From Azonexus sp. (GTDB lineage Bacteria > Pseudomonadota > Gammaproteobacteria > Burkholderiales > Rhodocyclaceae): a stretch of DNA of 64,000 nucleotides. Location of the stretch: the NCBI RefSeq assembly GCF_030824335.1, contig NZ_JAVBXX010000018.1:1-64000 (forward strand), given 5' to 3'. The notes under the pieces are model-generated. The model was not told where the DNA came from. It was given only the letters and a program-made list of their open reading frames with translations, and did not search any database. This document shows positions 40,678 to 50,246 of this stretch, in pieces (positions within the stretch are counted from its first letter, which is position 1; each line of letters begins with the position of its first letter). Made by a program: the position numbers and the translations under genes.

Positions 40678-40896
40678 ATGTTCCCTGAATACCGTGATCT
40701 GATTACCCAACTCAAAACAAGCGACCGCCATTTCGTGACCGTTTTCGACAAGCACAACGAACTGGATCAGAAGATCAAGAATATCGAAGCGCACATTGAA
40801 CCAGGCACGCACGACGAGATCGAGCGTCTGAAAAAAGAAAAGCTGGCACTCAAGGACGAGGTGTACAACTTGCTCAAAAAAGCCGCTACCGCCTGA
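40678..40896 (+). CDS. YdcH family (DUF465) small protein
   Basis: 72 aa, helical coiled-coil type: FPEYRDLITQLKTSDRHFVT, then FDKHNELDQKIKNIE and DEIERLKKEKLALKDEVYNL. This is the whole length of the DUF465 family, whose function is unknown. GGAGA precedes ATG. It lies just downstream of the tRNA-fragment region and before the LPS cluster. Confidence 0.9.
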   Translation: MFPEYRDLITQLKTSDRHFVTVFDKHNELDQKIKNIEAHIEPGTHDEIERLKKEKLALKDEVYNLLKKAATA

Positions 40897-40957
40897 CTTC
40901 CACTGCCGCACGGTGTTGCACCGTGCGGCGTGAATACCACTTGCAGAACCGCCTGAG

Positions 40958-41845
40958 ATGCTGACCCGACCACTCGGCCTGCTGGCTGTCGCACTGCTCT
41001 GGCTGCTGCACTTTCTCCCACTGCCGCTGCTGGCCACCATCGGCCGAGGCTTGGGCGCCCTGCTTTACCTGCTAGCCCGGCAGCGACGAAAAGTCGTCGA
41101 CATCAATCTCGGCCTGTGTTTTCCCGAGATTTCTGCGGTCGACCGCAAAATTCTGGCAAAAACCCATTTTTCCCTGCTCGGCCGTAGCCTGATCGAGCGC
41201 AGCATATTCTGGTGGTCCAGCCCGCAACGGATCCAGCGCATCGTCAAGATTTCCGGTGAAGAGCGAATCACCGCAGCACTTGCCGCCGATCGCCCGGTAA
41301 TCCTGCTGGCACCGCATTTTCTCGGGCTCGATGCCGGCGGCAGCGCGATCACCATGCGCTTCGACATCGTCAGCATTTATTCCGAGCAAACCAACCCGAT
41401 ATTCAATCGCGTCCTGTTCAAGGGACGTAGCCGCTTCGGCAATCAATTACTGCTGTCGCGCCAGGATGGCGTACGGGCAACCATCAAGGCGATGAAGTCG
41501 GGGCGCCCTTTCTATTACCTGCCCGATCTCAACCCGAGACGGCGCGATGCCGTGTTTGTCCCGTTCTTCGGCATCCAGACTGCCACGATTACCGGCCTGC
41601 CCCGCCTGGCCAAGGCGGCTGACGCGTTGGTCCTGCCATGCATCACCCGCATGCTGCCAGGTAGCGAAGGTTATGCGGTTTCGATTGGTGAGGCCTGGGA
41701 AGCGTTTCCCGGCAGCGACCCGGTCGCGGATGCCGCCCGGATGAATGCCTGGATCGAAGCCGAAATACGCAAGATGCCCAGCCAGTATTATTGGGTGCAC
41801 CGCCGCTTCAAGACCCGGCCACCCGGCCAGAGCAAGCTCTACTGA
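40958..41845 (+). CDS. LpxL/HtrB-family lysophospholipid acyltransferase
   Basis: 295 aa inner-membrane acyltransferase of the lipid A secondary acylation family. One N-terminal transmembrane helix (about 8-28), then the catalytic H-x4-D motif APHFLGLD (His120, Asp125), and RQDGVRATIKAMKSGRPFYYL and WVHRRFKTRPPG, all typical of LpxL/LpxM. Residues 60-64 (AVDRK) in the segment before the active site are encoded by a GTCGAC palindrome. It opens the LPS-core region; which lipid A position it acylates cannot be told. Confidence 0.9.
   Translation: MLTRPLGLLAVALLWLLHFLPLPLLATIGRGLGALLYLLARQRRKVVDINLGLCFPEISAVDRKILAKTHFSLLGRSLIERSIFWWSSPQRIQRIVKISGEERITAALAADRPVILLAPHFLGLDAGGSAITMRFDIVSIYSEQTNPIFNRVLFKGRSRFGNQLLLSRQDGVRATIKAMKSGRPFYYLPDLNPRRRDAVFVPFFGIQTATITGLPRLAKAADALVLPCITRMLPGSEGYAVSIGEAWEAFPGSDPVADAARMNAWIEAEIRKMPSQYYWVHRRFKTRPPGQSKLY
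41134..41147. repeat. GTCGAC palindrome copy 5 (inside LpxL-type gene)
   Basis: Exact TGCGGTCGACCGCA, in frame, encoding A-V-D-R and followed by K, as in the hybrid kinase. The 20-mer at 41131-41150 is identical to 17027-17046. Confidence 0.9.
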
Positions 41846-41864
41846 CTACACCAGGGACCCGACC

Positions 41865-42527
41865 ATGCTTGAGCCGATCAGCACACCAATTTCCAGCATT
41901 CCGAATGACTTTGACGGATGGTGGAATGCGCCCGGCACATGGGTAGAGGAACCCAACCAGAGGCGCTCAGGCTGGAGCGGCATGATTACCTCGCGTTTTG
42001 CTGATGCGCTGTTCTATATCAAAAGACAGAACAACCACCTCTACCGCAGCTTGCAACATCCGTTTGGCATGCCAACCACCAGCCGGGAATACGCCAACCT
42101 TCTCCTGCTGGCATCCTTGGGCATCAAGGTTCCTGAACCGGTTTTTCATGGCTGGAGAAAAACCCCGGACGGGTTTGCCGGCATCCTGGTCACCCGCGAA
42201 CTGACCGGTTTCCGGGCAATCTCCGAAGCGGCAGATTTTTCAGCCGAGAGAAAAAAATCCCTCGCCAGCGCTACCGGCAAAACACTCGGGAAAATGCACC
42301 GAAAATATTTGCAACACAGTTGCCTCTACCCCCAGCACATCATGTTTCGCTGGCAGGACGAGACGCCTGAAATTGCCTTGATCGATCTGGAAAAGCTGCA
42401 CCGGGCCTACCTGCCCTGGCGGGCTGCCGGACACGATCTTGATCAGCTTTATCGCCACCAGAAGCTCTGGAACCAGGAAGCCTGGGACGATCTTCTCAAG
42501 GCCCATGCAGCCACGTCCGGCACCTAA
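41865..42527 (+). CDS. InaA/WaaP-type LPS kinase-like protein
   Basis: 220 aa. Kinase-like fold with Lys53 (LFYIKRQ) in the ATP-binding position and a catalytic-loop equivalent HSCLYPQHIM (151-160), where the usual HxD is replaced by the Cys-Leu-Tyr-Pro-x-His form seen in the InaA branch. The metal-binding Asp is in ALIDLEKLH (174). Length is typical. InaA-like proteins accompany LPS-core genes and are thought to phosphorylate core sugars. ATG at 41865 follows the acyltransferase stop by 19 bp. Confidence 0.8.
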   Translation: MLEPISTPISSIPNDFDGWWNAPGTWVEEPNQRRSGWSGMITSRFADALFYIKRQNNHLYRSLQHPFGMPTTSREYANLLLLASLGIKVPEPVFHGWRKTPDGFAGILVTRELTGFRAISEAADFSAERKKSLASATGKTLGKMHRKYLQHSCLYPQHIMFRWQDETPEIALIDLEKLHRAYLPWRAAGHDLDQLYRHQKLWNQEAWDDLLKAHAATSGT

Positions 42528-42608
42528 GAAATCCCGAGCAGGTATACTCCCGAATTCGGCTGAACGTCGCCTGCCCTCAGCCAGGCTTCCACACAAGAGA
42601 TAATCACT

Positions 42609-44366
42609 TTGGCTCTGACCATACTTGGACTTTCCGGCGCACTGACCCATGACCCGTCAGCCGCCCTCTACATCGATGGCAAACTCGTTGCCGCGGCGGA
42701 AGAAGAACGCTTCGTCCGCGACAAGCATGCGAAAAACCGCATGCCTTATGAATCGGCGCGTTTCTGCCTGGACTTCGCCGGCATCAAGCCGAAGGATGTC
42801 ACTGCCGTCGCCATTCCCTTCGCCCCGATCAGTCTGGCCGACAAGGCCCGCTGGCAATATGCCAAGCGCTACTGGTATGCACCGGATCGCGCCCTCGACG
42901 CCCTGCTCGATGGCAACCGCCGCTTCAAGCGCTACAAAAAACGCATCGAGTGGTGTCTGCAGCAGCTCGGTTTCGACCTCACCAAGACCGAGATCATTCC
43001 GGTCGAACACCACCTGACGCACGCCTCCAGCGCCTACCACTGCTCCGGCTTCACGGAAAAAACGGCGATCCTCGGCATCGACGGCAAGGGCGAATACGCC
43101 ACCACCTTCTTCGGCTATGGCGAGAACGGCAAGATCCACAAGATCAAGGAGTTCTACGATCCGGATTCGCTCGGCGGCCTGTACGGCGCGATCACCGAAT
43201 ACCTCGGCTTCGAGATGCTCGACGGCGAATACAAGGTGATGGGCATGGCGCCCTACGGCGACCCGACGAAATACGACTTCTCGCGTCTGGCGAAATTCGA
43301 GAATGGCGAACTGATCGTCAATACCGACTACGCCAACGTAATCGGTTTCCGCCGTTACAAGGAAAAGGGCAAGGGTTACTACTTCTCGCCCAAGCTGATC
43401 GAATGGCTGGGCCCGATGCGCCACGGCGATATCGCCGATGACCCGTACATCCACTACGCGGCGAGCATGCAGAAGCTGTTCGAGGATCTGGCACTGCAAA
43501 TGATGGATTACTACCTCGGCGACATCCTCAAGGAAACCGGCAAGCTGGCCTTCGCCGGCGGCGGTGCGTTGAACGTCAAGCTGAACCAGAAGATCATCGC
43601 CCGCCCGGAATTGAAGGAACTGTTCGTCCAGCCGGCCTCCGGCGACGCCGGCACCGCCATCGGTGCCGCCGCCTACGTCTCGGTCGAGCGCGGCGTGCCG
43701 GTCGAGAAGATGGAACACGTCTACCTCGGCCCGCAATACAGCAACGAGGACGTCATCGCTGCCTGTGCCCGCCATCCGGCCAAGCCGAAATACGAAGTCA
43801 TCGCCAATGGGGATAGCGCCGTCCCCGAACGCATCGCGCAAATTCTCGCCGATGGGAATCCGGTTGCCTGGTTCCAGGGCCGGATGGAATTCGGCCCGCG
43901 CGCCTTGGGTGGCCGCTCCATCGTCGGCTGCCCGAGCGCCCCCGGCGTCGCCGACCGGATTAACGAGCAGATCAAGTTCCGTGAGCGCTGGCGCCCTTTC
44001 TGCCCGAGCATGCTCGACACCGTCGGCCCGCAAATGCTCGGCAAGGATCACCCAGCCCCGTTCATGACCTTCACCTTCGAAGTGGCCGAAGAATGGAAAA
44101 CCCGCGTGCCAGAAGTCGTCCATGAAGACGGCACCTCACGCGCCCAGGTGCTCAAGCGCGAATACAACCCGCGTTACTACGACCTGATGAAGGAAATGGA
44201 AAAACTCACTGGCAATGGCGTCGTGCTCAACACCTCGCTGAACCGCCGCGGCGAACCGATGATCTGCTCGCCGACCGATGCGCTGAACATGTTCTTCGGC
44301 TCGGATCTTGAATACCTGGTAATGCAGGACATTCTGGTCTGCAAAAATGCGGTTTCAGCAGGGTAG
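42609..44366 (+). CDS. carbamoyltransferase (NodU/CmcH family)
   Basis: 585 aa enzyme that carbamoylates a sugar hydroxyl with carbamoyl phosphate. N-terminal MALTILGLSGALTHDPSAAL with the HDPSAAL motif, the metal-binding HHLTHASSAY, and C-terminal FQGRMEFGPRALGGRSI are diagnostic. It starts at TTG: the protein matches the family from the first residue and no ATG is in frame nearby, with AGAGA upstream. In Pseudomonas a carbamoyltransferase of this family modifies LPS-core heptose; the neighbourhood here supports the same role. Confidence 0.9.
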   Translation: MALTILGLSGALTHDPSAALYIDGKLVAAAEEERFVRDKHAKNRMPYESARFCLDFAGIKPKDVTAVAIPFAPISLADKARWQYAKRYWYAPDRALDALLDGNRRFKRYKKRIEWCLQQLGFDLTKTEIIPVEHHLTHASSAYHCSGFTEKTAILGIDGKGEYATTFFGYGENGKIHKIKEFYDPDSLGGLYGAITEYLGFEMLDGEYKVMGMAPYGDPTKYDFSRLAKFENGELIVNTDYANVIGFRRYKEKGKGYYFSPKLIEWLGPMRHGDIADDPYIHYAASMQKLFEDLALQMMDYYLGDILKETGKLAFAGGGALNVKLNQKIIARPELKELFVQPASGDAGTAIGAAAYVSVERGVPVEKMEHVYLGPQYSNEDVIAACARHPAKPKYEVIANGDSAVPERIAQILADGNPVAWFQGRMEFGPRALGGRSIVGCPSAPGVADRINEQIKFRERWRPFCPSMLDTVGPQMLGKDHPAPFMTFTFEVAEEWKTRVPEVVHEDGTSRAQVLKREYNPRYYDLMKEMEKLTGNGVVLNTSLNRRGEPMICSPTDALNMFFGSDLEYLVMQDILVCKNAVSAG

Positions 44367-44369
44367 ACC

Positions 44370-45488
44370 GTGGAAAAACGCTGGATTCTGCAATTCTGCC
44401 ACTGCCATTACGGGCCTTTTCTGGACGTTGCGCGTCAATACGCCGCACTGTTCAAAGACCGCCCGTACAAGGTGCTGACAGTTTATCTGACGGGAGAAGA
44501 CACCCCGGAAGCCCGCGCCGGATCAGCCTCGGATGACGTGATTTTCCTCGGTTTCAAAAGTCGCCAGGTCAGCGGGCTGAAATGGCAAGCCATCCAGGCG
44601 CTGCGCAAAATCCTGCAATCCCGCGATTTTTCACTGATCATCGCCCACCGTTTCAAGCCCATCTATATCGCCTGCCTGGCCGGCAAACTGCCGGTCATTG
44701 GCGTACACCACGCGTTCGGCGACTACGACCGCGCACCACGACGCTGGTTTGCCCATGCCTTCCGCCAAAGATTGATGCTGCTTGGCGTCTCCGATGCCGT
44801 GCGGGACGACCTTCGCCGCTGCCTGCCAAACTGGCCGGCCGAGCGCATTGCAACGCTCTACAACCGAATCGACATCGCCGCCGTACAAGGCGAACAAATA
44901 TCCAGAGAAGCCGCACGTGCCACGCTGGGGCTGGCACTGGATGCTTTCGTCGTGGGTAACGTCGGACGCCTGCACCCGGACAAGGATCAGGCCACCTTGA
45001 TTCGTGGCTTTGCCCAAGCCTTGCCCCGACTCCCGGCCAACGCCAGGCTGGTCATCGTGGGCGAGGGTGAGCTTGAGTCCGAACTGAAAGCGCTCGCCCA
45101 CCAACTCGGGATCACGGAACACGTAGATTTCCTCGGTCAGGTGGCTCATGCCAGGCGCTATTTCCGGGCTTTCGACATCTTTGCCTTGAGTTCGGATCAC
45201 GAACCGTTCGGCATGGTCTTGCTGGAAGCCATGGCGGCAAACGTTCCGCTGGTTTCAACAAACTGCGGCGGCGCCCGCGAAATCGTCGAGGGATTGGGAC
45301 AGCTATTTACTCTCGGCAACGCCGAGCAACTGGCTGAAGCGTTGACCACCACAGCGAACACCCGCCAAACCAAGTTGCACGACGCCGGCGAGCGCTTGCA
45401 GACGCTGTTCAGCGACCAGGCGGCAGCAAGCTCTTTCTGGCTGCGCCTTGCTGCCGCCAGACTGCCAAATCTGGCGCAAGCCGTCTGA
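44370..45488 (+). CDS. family 4 glycosyltransferase
   Basis: 372 aa, GT-B fold. The donor-binding C-terminal half has VGNVGRLHPDKDQATLIRGF, VIVGEGELESELKALAHQLG and the catalytic EPFGMVLLEAMAANVPLVST. The N-terminus (ILQFCHCHYGPFLDVARQYA) faces the acceptor. It starts with GTG 3 bp after the carbamoyltransferase stop. Probably adds an LPS-core sugar; the sugar cannot be told. Confidence 0.9.
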   Translation: MEKRWILQFCHCHYGPFLDVARQYAALFKDRPYKVLTVYLTGEDTPEARAGSASDDVIFLGFKSRQVSGLKWQAIQALRKILQSRDFSLIIAHRFKPIYIACLAGKLPVIGVHHAFGDYDRAPRRWFAHAFRQRLMLLGVSDAVRDDLRRCLPNWPAERIATLYNRIDIAAVQGEQISREAARATLGLALDAFVVGNVGRLHPDKDQATLIRGFAQALPRLPANARLVIVGEGELESELKALAHQLGITEHVDFLGQVAHARRYFRAFDIFALSSDHEPFGMVLLEAMAANVPLVSTNCGGAREIVEGLGQLFTLGNAEQLAEALTTTANTRQTKLHDAGERLQTLFSDQAAASSFWLRLAAARLPNLAQAV

Positions 45489-45518
45489 GCAAAAGTCCCG
45501 GAATTCAAGCCATCATCC

Positions 45519-46310
45519 ATGTCGAACACACCCCAGCAGTCCACCACGATTGACCTCATCATTCTGAGCCTGGCCAGTAACCCAGCGTTGCGCCAGGTCA
45601 CCGAGAATTGCCTGGTCAGCTTGCGGGCATCGGAAACGCAGCATCCAGATATTGTCTTGAATATTGTCGTTATCGAATCCTGCCCGGATGCCCCGCCATA
45701 CGAAGGGGCCAATGTTCAAACCATTTATCCGGGCATTCCGTTTGGTTACCACACCTACATGAATCTGGGCATCAAGATGACACATGCCCCGTACATCTGT
45801 CTGTGCAACAACGATCTGATCTTTCACCCCGACTGGGCGAAAGAACTCCTGGATGCCTTTGCTCAAGACGAAAAATTGCAGAGTGCCAGCCCGCTCTGTT
45901 CAATCCACCATCCGACGGTTGGCCTCTTGCCCGCTTCCGGTTTGCACTACGGCTATGGCATTCGCCGCGAAATCGCCGGCTGGTGTTTATGCTTCAAGCG
46001 CAGCATGCTGGAAATCACAGGACCGCTGGATGAGCAATTTCGCTTCTGGTTTGCCGATAATGACTACGCAAAAACGCTGGAAAAACATGCCTTGCCCCAT
46101 GCGTTGGTCACTTCATCCATCGTCGATCACGTAGAGAGCAAAACACTGAAGACCCAGAGTCGCGTACGGCAACGCTTGTTGACCAAGAAAGCAAAACTCG
46201 ACTTTGACCGGAAATGGAATGGTCTGCATGGCTTGCGCTACGCCCGCAAGCTGATTTCGTTCTACCTCAAACTGTGCTTGCTGCCCTTCAAGGCAAAAAA
46301 AGACTCATGA
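45519..46310 (+). CDS. family 2 glycosyltransferase
   Basis: 263 aa GT-A type: IDLIILSLASNPALRQVTEN at the N-terminus and the nucleotide-sugar metal motif in YICLCNNDLIFHPDWAKELL (a DxD-like NND). GWCLCFKRSMLEITGPLDEQ is the second conserved block of rhamnosyl-type GT2 enzymes. The C-terminus is basic. Its stop overlaps the start of the next gene (ATGA). Confidence 0.85.
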   Translation: MSNTPQQSTTIDLIILSLASNPALRQVTENCLVSLRASETQHPDIVLNIVVIESCPDAPPYEGANVQTIYPGIPFGYHTYMNLGIKMTHAPYICLCNNDLIFHPDWAKELLDAFAQDEKLQSASPLCSIHHPTVGLLPASGLHYGYGIRREIAGWCLCFKRSMLEITGPLDEQFRFWFADNDYAKTLEKHALPHALVTSSIVDHVESKTLKTQSRVRQRLLTKKAKLDFDRKWNGLHGLRYARKLISFYLKLCLLPFKAKKDS

Positions 46311-46930
46311 GCTGGTTAAAACGTTTTTTAAGAAAGCATCGGCGACGCTCGCCGGCAGACCCGTCGAAACCGCTGGTCTATCGCCGAGGCAACAGCCCCA
46401 TTGAAATTGGGCGCTACACCTATGGTCATGAGCAACTGAAAATCCGTCAGTGGAAGGAAGGTGCCGCCCTGAGCATCGGCAGCTTTTGCTCGATTGCCGA
46501 TGCAATACAGATATTTCTTGGTGGCAATCACCGGACCGACTGGATGAGCACCTTTCCTTTCGGCCATGTCTTCCCGGAAGCCTTCGGCGCCGACAAGGTT
46601 GCCGGCAATCCGGCAACCCGTGGCGACGTCAGGATCGGCCACGATGTCTGGATAGGCTCAGGGGCCACCATCATGTCGGGCGTGACGATTGGCGATGGTG
46701 CGGTCATTGGCGCCAATGCAATGATCGTCAAGGACGTTCCCCCTTACCATATCGCACTGGGTTGCCCGGCAGACAGGATCAAACCCCGTTTCGAGCAGGG
46801 CATCATCGATCTGTTACTGCAACTGAAATGGTGGGAGCTGGAAGAATCCGCCATCCGCGAGATCAAAGACACACTGTGCACACCGCCCAGCCATGAGGTA
46901 CTGGCTGAATTGATTCGCAAATTTCGCTGA
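46307..46930 (+). CDS. hexapeptide-repeat acetyltransferase (CatB/Vat type)
   Basis: 207 aa left-handed beta-helix acyltransferase. Repeats are visible from about 60 to 150: ALSIGSFCSIADAIQIFLGG, the insertion loop with NHRTDWMSTFPFGH carrying the catalytic His, then VRIGHDVWIGSGATIMSGVT. This is the xenobiotic acetyltransferase subgroup, often used for O-acetylation of sugars. Translationally coupled to the GT2 gene by ATGA. Confidence 0.88.
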   Translation: MSWLKRFLRKHRRRSPADPSKPLVYRRGNSPIEIGRYTYGHEQLKIRQWKEGAALSIGSFCSIADAIQIFLGGNHRTDWMSTFPFGHVFPEAFGADKVAGNPATRGDVRIGHDVWIGSGATIMSGVTIGDGAVIGANAMIVKDVPPYHIALGCPADRIKPRFEQGIIDLLLQLKWWELEESAIREIKDTLCTPPSHEVLAELIRKFR

Positions 46931-46938
46931 TCTGCGCC

Positions 46939-47655
46939 ATGTGGTCACCTTTCGCCAGTTTTCAACGTAAACACCAACTGAAAATACACGGCATCAAGCT
47001 AGGGTTTGCCGTATCACGCCTGCGCGCGGGAAAAATGTGGCTGGAGCCAGGGGTTTCCATCAGCAATGCGACACTTGCCATACAAACGCTATGTATCGGC
47101 ACCCGAACCTATCTGCGCAGCGGGTGCGACTTGTCGAATATTGCGTCGATTGGCCGTTTCTGTTCAATCGGCAACGACGTGATTCTCGGGCAGGAACGCA
47201 GCGGCCATCCGCTGGACTGGGTGAGTACGCATCCTTTTCAGCACGAACGGCCGGAACGTCATTACCAGCACGTCGCCTCGGCAACCGAAATCGGCAACGA
47301 TGTCTGGATTGGCCGCGAAGCCATCGTGATGGAAGGTGTACGGATTGGCAGCGGCGCGGTCATTGGCGCCCGCGCCGTCGTAACCCGCGATGTCCCGCCC
47401 TATGCCGTGGTCGTCGGGATGCCCGCCCGTATCATTCGCTATCGACACTCGGCCGAAATCATCGACAAATTACTCAAAAGTGAATGGTGGACCCTGCCAA
47501 TCGAATTTCTGCAATCCGCCCCGCTTGAATCACCGACGCTTTTTCTCGAATACCTCAGCAAACACCCCGGGATCGAAACGGCACAATATCCATGCATCGA
47601 ACTGACCAAAACCCGGTGCCGACTTCTTTCTCCCAGCGAGCGAATAGCCAAATGA
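46939..47655 (+). CDS. second hexapeptide-repeat acetyltransferase
   Basis: 238 aa, related to the preceding gene but with a longer N-terminal strand region (GIKLGFAVSRLRAGKMWLEP). The hexapeptide core has IASIGRFCSIGNDVILG, the catalytic-loop HPLDWVSTHPF and ATEIGNDVWIGREAIVMEGV. Two acetyltransferases in tandem suggest O-acetylation of two positions or two sugars. Its stop overlaps the next start (ATGA). Confidence 0.88.
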   Translation: MWSPFASFQRKHQLKIHGIKLGFAVSRLRAGKMWLEPGVSISNATLAIQTLCIGTRTYLRSGCDLSNIASIGRFCSIGNDVILGQERSGHPLDWVSTHPFQHERPERHYQHVASATEIGNDVWIGREAIVMEGVRIGSGAVIGARAVVTRDVPPYAVVVGMPARIIRYRHSAEIIDKLLKSEWWTLPIEFLQSAPLESPTLFLEYLSKHPGIETAQYPCIELTKTRCRLLSPSERIAK

Positions 47656-48608
47656 AAGTCCTGTTTCTGGTACAAAAAGAACAGCGGGTCATTCTGGATC
47701 GACTCTACAACAGCATTCAGCAACACTCGGAGTGCGACATTCGCTGGCTGGATCGCGACGAACAGGCCAATCTGCGGCGCTACTTTGCCAAGCACGTCGA
47801 TACCAGTGCATACGACCGGATTCTGTTTTTCCTGCGCTTCAAACAGGAAATCAGGCAAGTCAGTTTCATTCGCAGCGTGCCCAACCTGGTCATTCTCGAA
47901 CACGATGCCTATCAGAACTACATCACCTGCAAATACACAGGCCGCTTCTCCGGGCATTATCGGCAACTTCCCTGGGCACGCATCATCAGTTCGGGATTCG
48001 ATGTCACCGAACGACTACGCCATGAAGGTTTCGATGCCGTATTTGTCCCCAAAGGCTACGACCAGACCCTGCTGCGGGACCTCGGTCAACCGCGCGATAT
48101 CGAACTGGCCTTCGTCGGCAGCGTCAACAGCGTCGCCTACAGTGGCCGCAAAGCCCTGCTGGACGAACTCTCCCAAGTCGAAAACCTGCTGGTCACGCGG
48201 ACGAAATCCGGGGACGACTACCTGAACACATTGAATCGCATTCGCTTTTTTGTCAGTGCAGATGTCGGCATGGGCGAGTACATGATCAAGAACTTTGAAG
48301 CCATGGCCTGCGGCTGCGTTCTTTTTGCCTTCAATCAGGGTGAGTCCGAGAATCAAGCACTGGGCTTTATCGACATGCAAAATATCGTGCTCTATCGCGA
48401 TATTGCCGAACTGCGCAGCAAGCTCGATATTTTGCGCAAAGCCCCGGAGACAGCACACCAAATCGCCCAAAGCGGACGAGCGCTGGCTGAATCAAGCTAC
48501 AGTTTTTACCAACTGGGCCAGGAAATCGTCAAGGCCATGGCGCCACCGCTTCGCCCCCATCCCGCCCCGGGGTGGTTGACGACACTGCGCAATCGTTGGG
48601 GCATTTGA
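47652..48608 (+). CDS. glycosyltransferase-like protein (GT-B, CgeB-like)
   Basis: 318 aa. The C-terminal half shows LAFVGSVNSVAYSGRKALLD and GMGEYMIKNFEAMACGCVLF, the glycosyltransferase donor-binding pattern found in CgeB/DUF3880-like proteins. The N-terminus MKVLFLVQKEQRVILDRLYN is a Rossmann start. Coupled to the acetyltransferase by an ATGA overlap. Specificity unknown. Confidence 0.75.
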   Translation: MKVLFLVQKEQRVILDRLYNSIQQHSECDIRWLDRDEQANLRRYFAKHVDTSAYDRILFFLRFKQEIRQVSFIRSVPNLVILEHDAYQNYITCKYTGRFSGHYRQLPWARIISSGFDVTERLRHEGFDAVFVPKGYDQTLLRDLGQPRDIELAFVGSVNSVAYSGRKALLDELSQVENLLVTRTKSGDDYLNTLNRIRFFVSADVGMGEYMIKNFEAMACGCVLFAFNQGESENQALGFIDMQNIVLYRDIAELRSKLDILRKAPETAHQIAQSGRALAESSYSFYQLGQEIVKAMAPPLRPHPAPGWLTTLRNRWGI

Positions 48609-48609
48609 G

Positions 48610-49491
48610 ATGGCCCAGCCGAGCATCATCTTTTTGATTCCTTATTTTGGGAAATGGCCTTTCTGGATGCCATTTTTCCTCGAAAGCTGCCGCCACAATC
48701 CCGATATCGACTGGCTGTTTTTCACTGACTGCGGCATTCCTCCAGAAGCCCCTGCCAATGTCCGTTTTAGCGAAATGAGCTTTACCGACTATTGCAAGAA
48801 CGTCTCGCAACAACTCGGCATTCCCTTCTCGCCAGAAAGCCCCTATAAACTGTGCGACCTGAAACCCGCACTCGGGCTGGTCCATGCGAAAGAGATCGAA
48901 ACGTACGACTTCTGGGGCTTTAGCGACATTGACCTGATTTACGGTGACTTGCGCGCCTATTTCACTCCAGAACGACTAGCTCGTCACAAACTGCTTTCGA
49001 CGCATGAACGTCGTGTTTCAGGACATCTCTGTCTGCTCAGAAACACCCCGGAACTCCTGAATGCCTTCAAGAATGTCCCACAATGGCAGGCAATGCTCTC
49101 GAGCAATCAACACTTCGGCTTTGACGAAGTGGCTTACAGTCGCTTGTTCATCCGTTTCAAAAAATGGCCCGGCCTGCTCAGGAAACTGCTCTCGCTGACC
49201 AACCCGCTGTGGCGGCAAAGTGAATTCGTCGAAGCCTACAGTACGCCCTACGGCCGTCTGGCCTGGCATGACGGAAGTTTCAACTTCCCGGAATACTGGC
49301 AATGGCGCCAAGGGAAACTGACCAATAGCCAGGATGGGGAACGCGCTTTCCCGTACTTTCATTTCATCGGCTGGAAACAGCGGGACGACTGGTGTGCAGA
49401 AGCATACAAAAACTCGACCAGCGATCCTGCCTTGCCCAAGGCAGATGCCTGGGTCATCACGACCTCTGGTTTCAAAAGGTGCCCCCCATGA
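48610..49491 (+). CDS. putative glycosyltransferase (DUF6625-like)
   Basis: 293 aa. The N-terminus PSIIFLIPYFGKWPFWMPFF and DIDWLFFTDCGIPPEAPANV are typical of a GT-A-like family found in surface polysaccharide clusters. WGFSDIDLIYGDLRAYFTPE supplies a DxD-like motif (SDIDLIYGD). No membrane segments. Follows the previous gene with almost no gap and overlaps the next by ATGA. Confidence 0.75.
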   Translation: MAQPSIIFLIPYFGKWPFWMPFFLESCRHNPDIDWLFFTDCGIPPEAPANVRFSEMSFTDYCKNVSQQLGIPFSPESPYKLCDLKPALGLVHAKEIETYDFWGFSDIDLIYGDLRAYFTPERLARHKLLSTHERRVSGHLCLLRNTPELLNAFKNVPQWQAMLSSNQHFGFDEVAYSRLFIRFKKWPGLLRKLLSLTNPLWRQSEFVEAYSTPYGRLAWHDGSFNFPEYWQWRQGKLTNSQDGERAFPYFHFIGWKQRDDWCAEAYKNSTSDPALPKADAWVITTSGFKRCPP

Positions 49492-50246
49492 TTTTTTCCG
49501 AACAGAGCGACATTTCGATTGTGGTCACCAGCTGCGGTCGTTTCGATCTGCTGCGCGATACGCTGGCCAGCCTGGACAAATTCAATACGGCACCGATCCG
49601 TGCCGTTTTCATCACCGAGGATTCGGGCGATGCGACGGTCGAAACCTGTATTCCCGCCCACTGGAAACCCTGGACGCGCTTCTTCATCAATCAACCGCGA
49701 CTGGGGCAACTGAAATCCATCGACTTGGCCTATGCCGAGGTAGCAACCCCATGGATTTTCCATTGCGAAGATGACTGGGCATTTTACCGCCCGGGTTTTA
49801 TCGAAGACTCCCGAAAGCTGCTGGAAGACGATCCGCAAGCCCTGCAGGTATGGCTACGCAGCCACCCGCACGACCTGGCCATCCACAGCCCTTACGTGCA
49901 TCAGGGAGAGCGACGCATCGTTGAACACATACCTTGCTACAAACTCGAATCGGACAAAGCGGATTGGCAAGGCTTTTCCTTCAACCCCGGTTTGCGCCGT
50001 AAAGCCGATTACCTGACGTTTTCCCCCTACGCGCAATACACCGGGGAAAAAGACCTCTCCCGGCTTTATGCCGCGAATGATCGCTATGCACTGATCCTCG
50101 AAAATGATGCCGTCTTGCATACCGGCTTCGGAGAACATGTGATCGTTCCCGAGGAGCGCCAATCCAAGGCTCGCCGGAAAAAAATGGAGAAAATCCGCAT
50201 CGCTCTGGCATTGCTCGCCGGGTTCATTCTTGGAGCGATGATTTGA
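49488..50246 (+). CDS. family 2-like glycosyltransferase with C-terminal membrane anchor
   Basis: 252 aa. DISIVVTSCGRFDLLRDTLA is the GT2 N-terminal strand, and TPWIFHCEDDWAFYRPGF holds the acidic metal motif (CEDDW). The last 17 residues (IRIALALLAGFILGAMI) form one transmembrane helix, which would tie the enzyme to the inner membrane next to the ligase. Overlaps its neighbours on both sides (ATGA before, TTGA after). Confidence 0.8.
   Translation: MIFSEQSDISIVVTSCGRFDLLRDTLASLDKFNTAPIRAVFITEDSGDATVETCIPAHWKPWTRFFINQPRLGQLKSIDLAYAEVATPWIFHCEDDWAFYRPGFIEDSRKLLEDDPQALQVWLRSHPHDLAIHSPYVHQGERRIVEHIPCYKLESDKADWQGFSFNPGLRRKADYLTFSPYAQYTGEKDLSRLYAANDRYALILENDAVLHTGFGEHVIVPEERQSKARRKKMEKIRIALALLAGFILGAMI

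Noticed and set aside
42657..44123. A 488-aa open frame antisense to the carbamoyltransferase gene
   Set aside because: Low-complexity Val/Ala/Gly/Asp-rich translation typical of an antisense shadow; the plus-strand gene has clear motifs.
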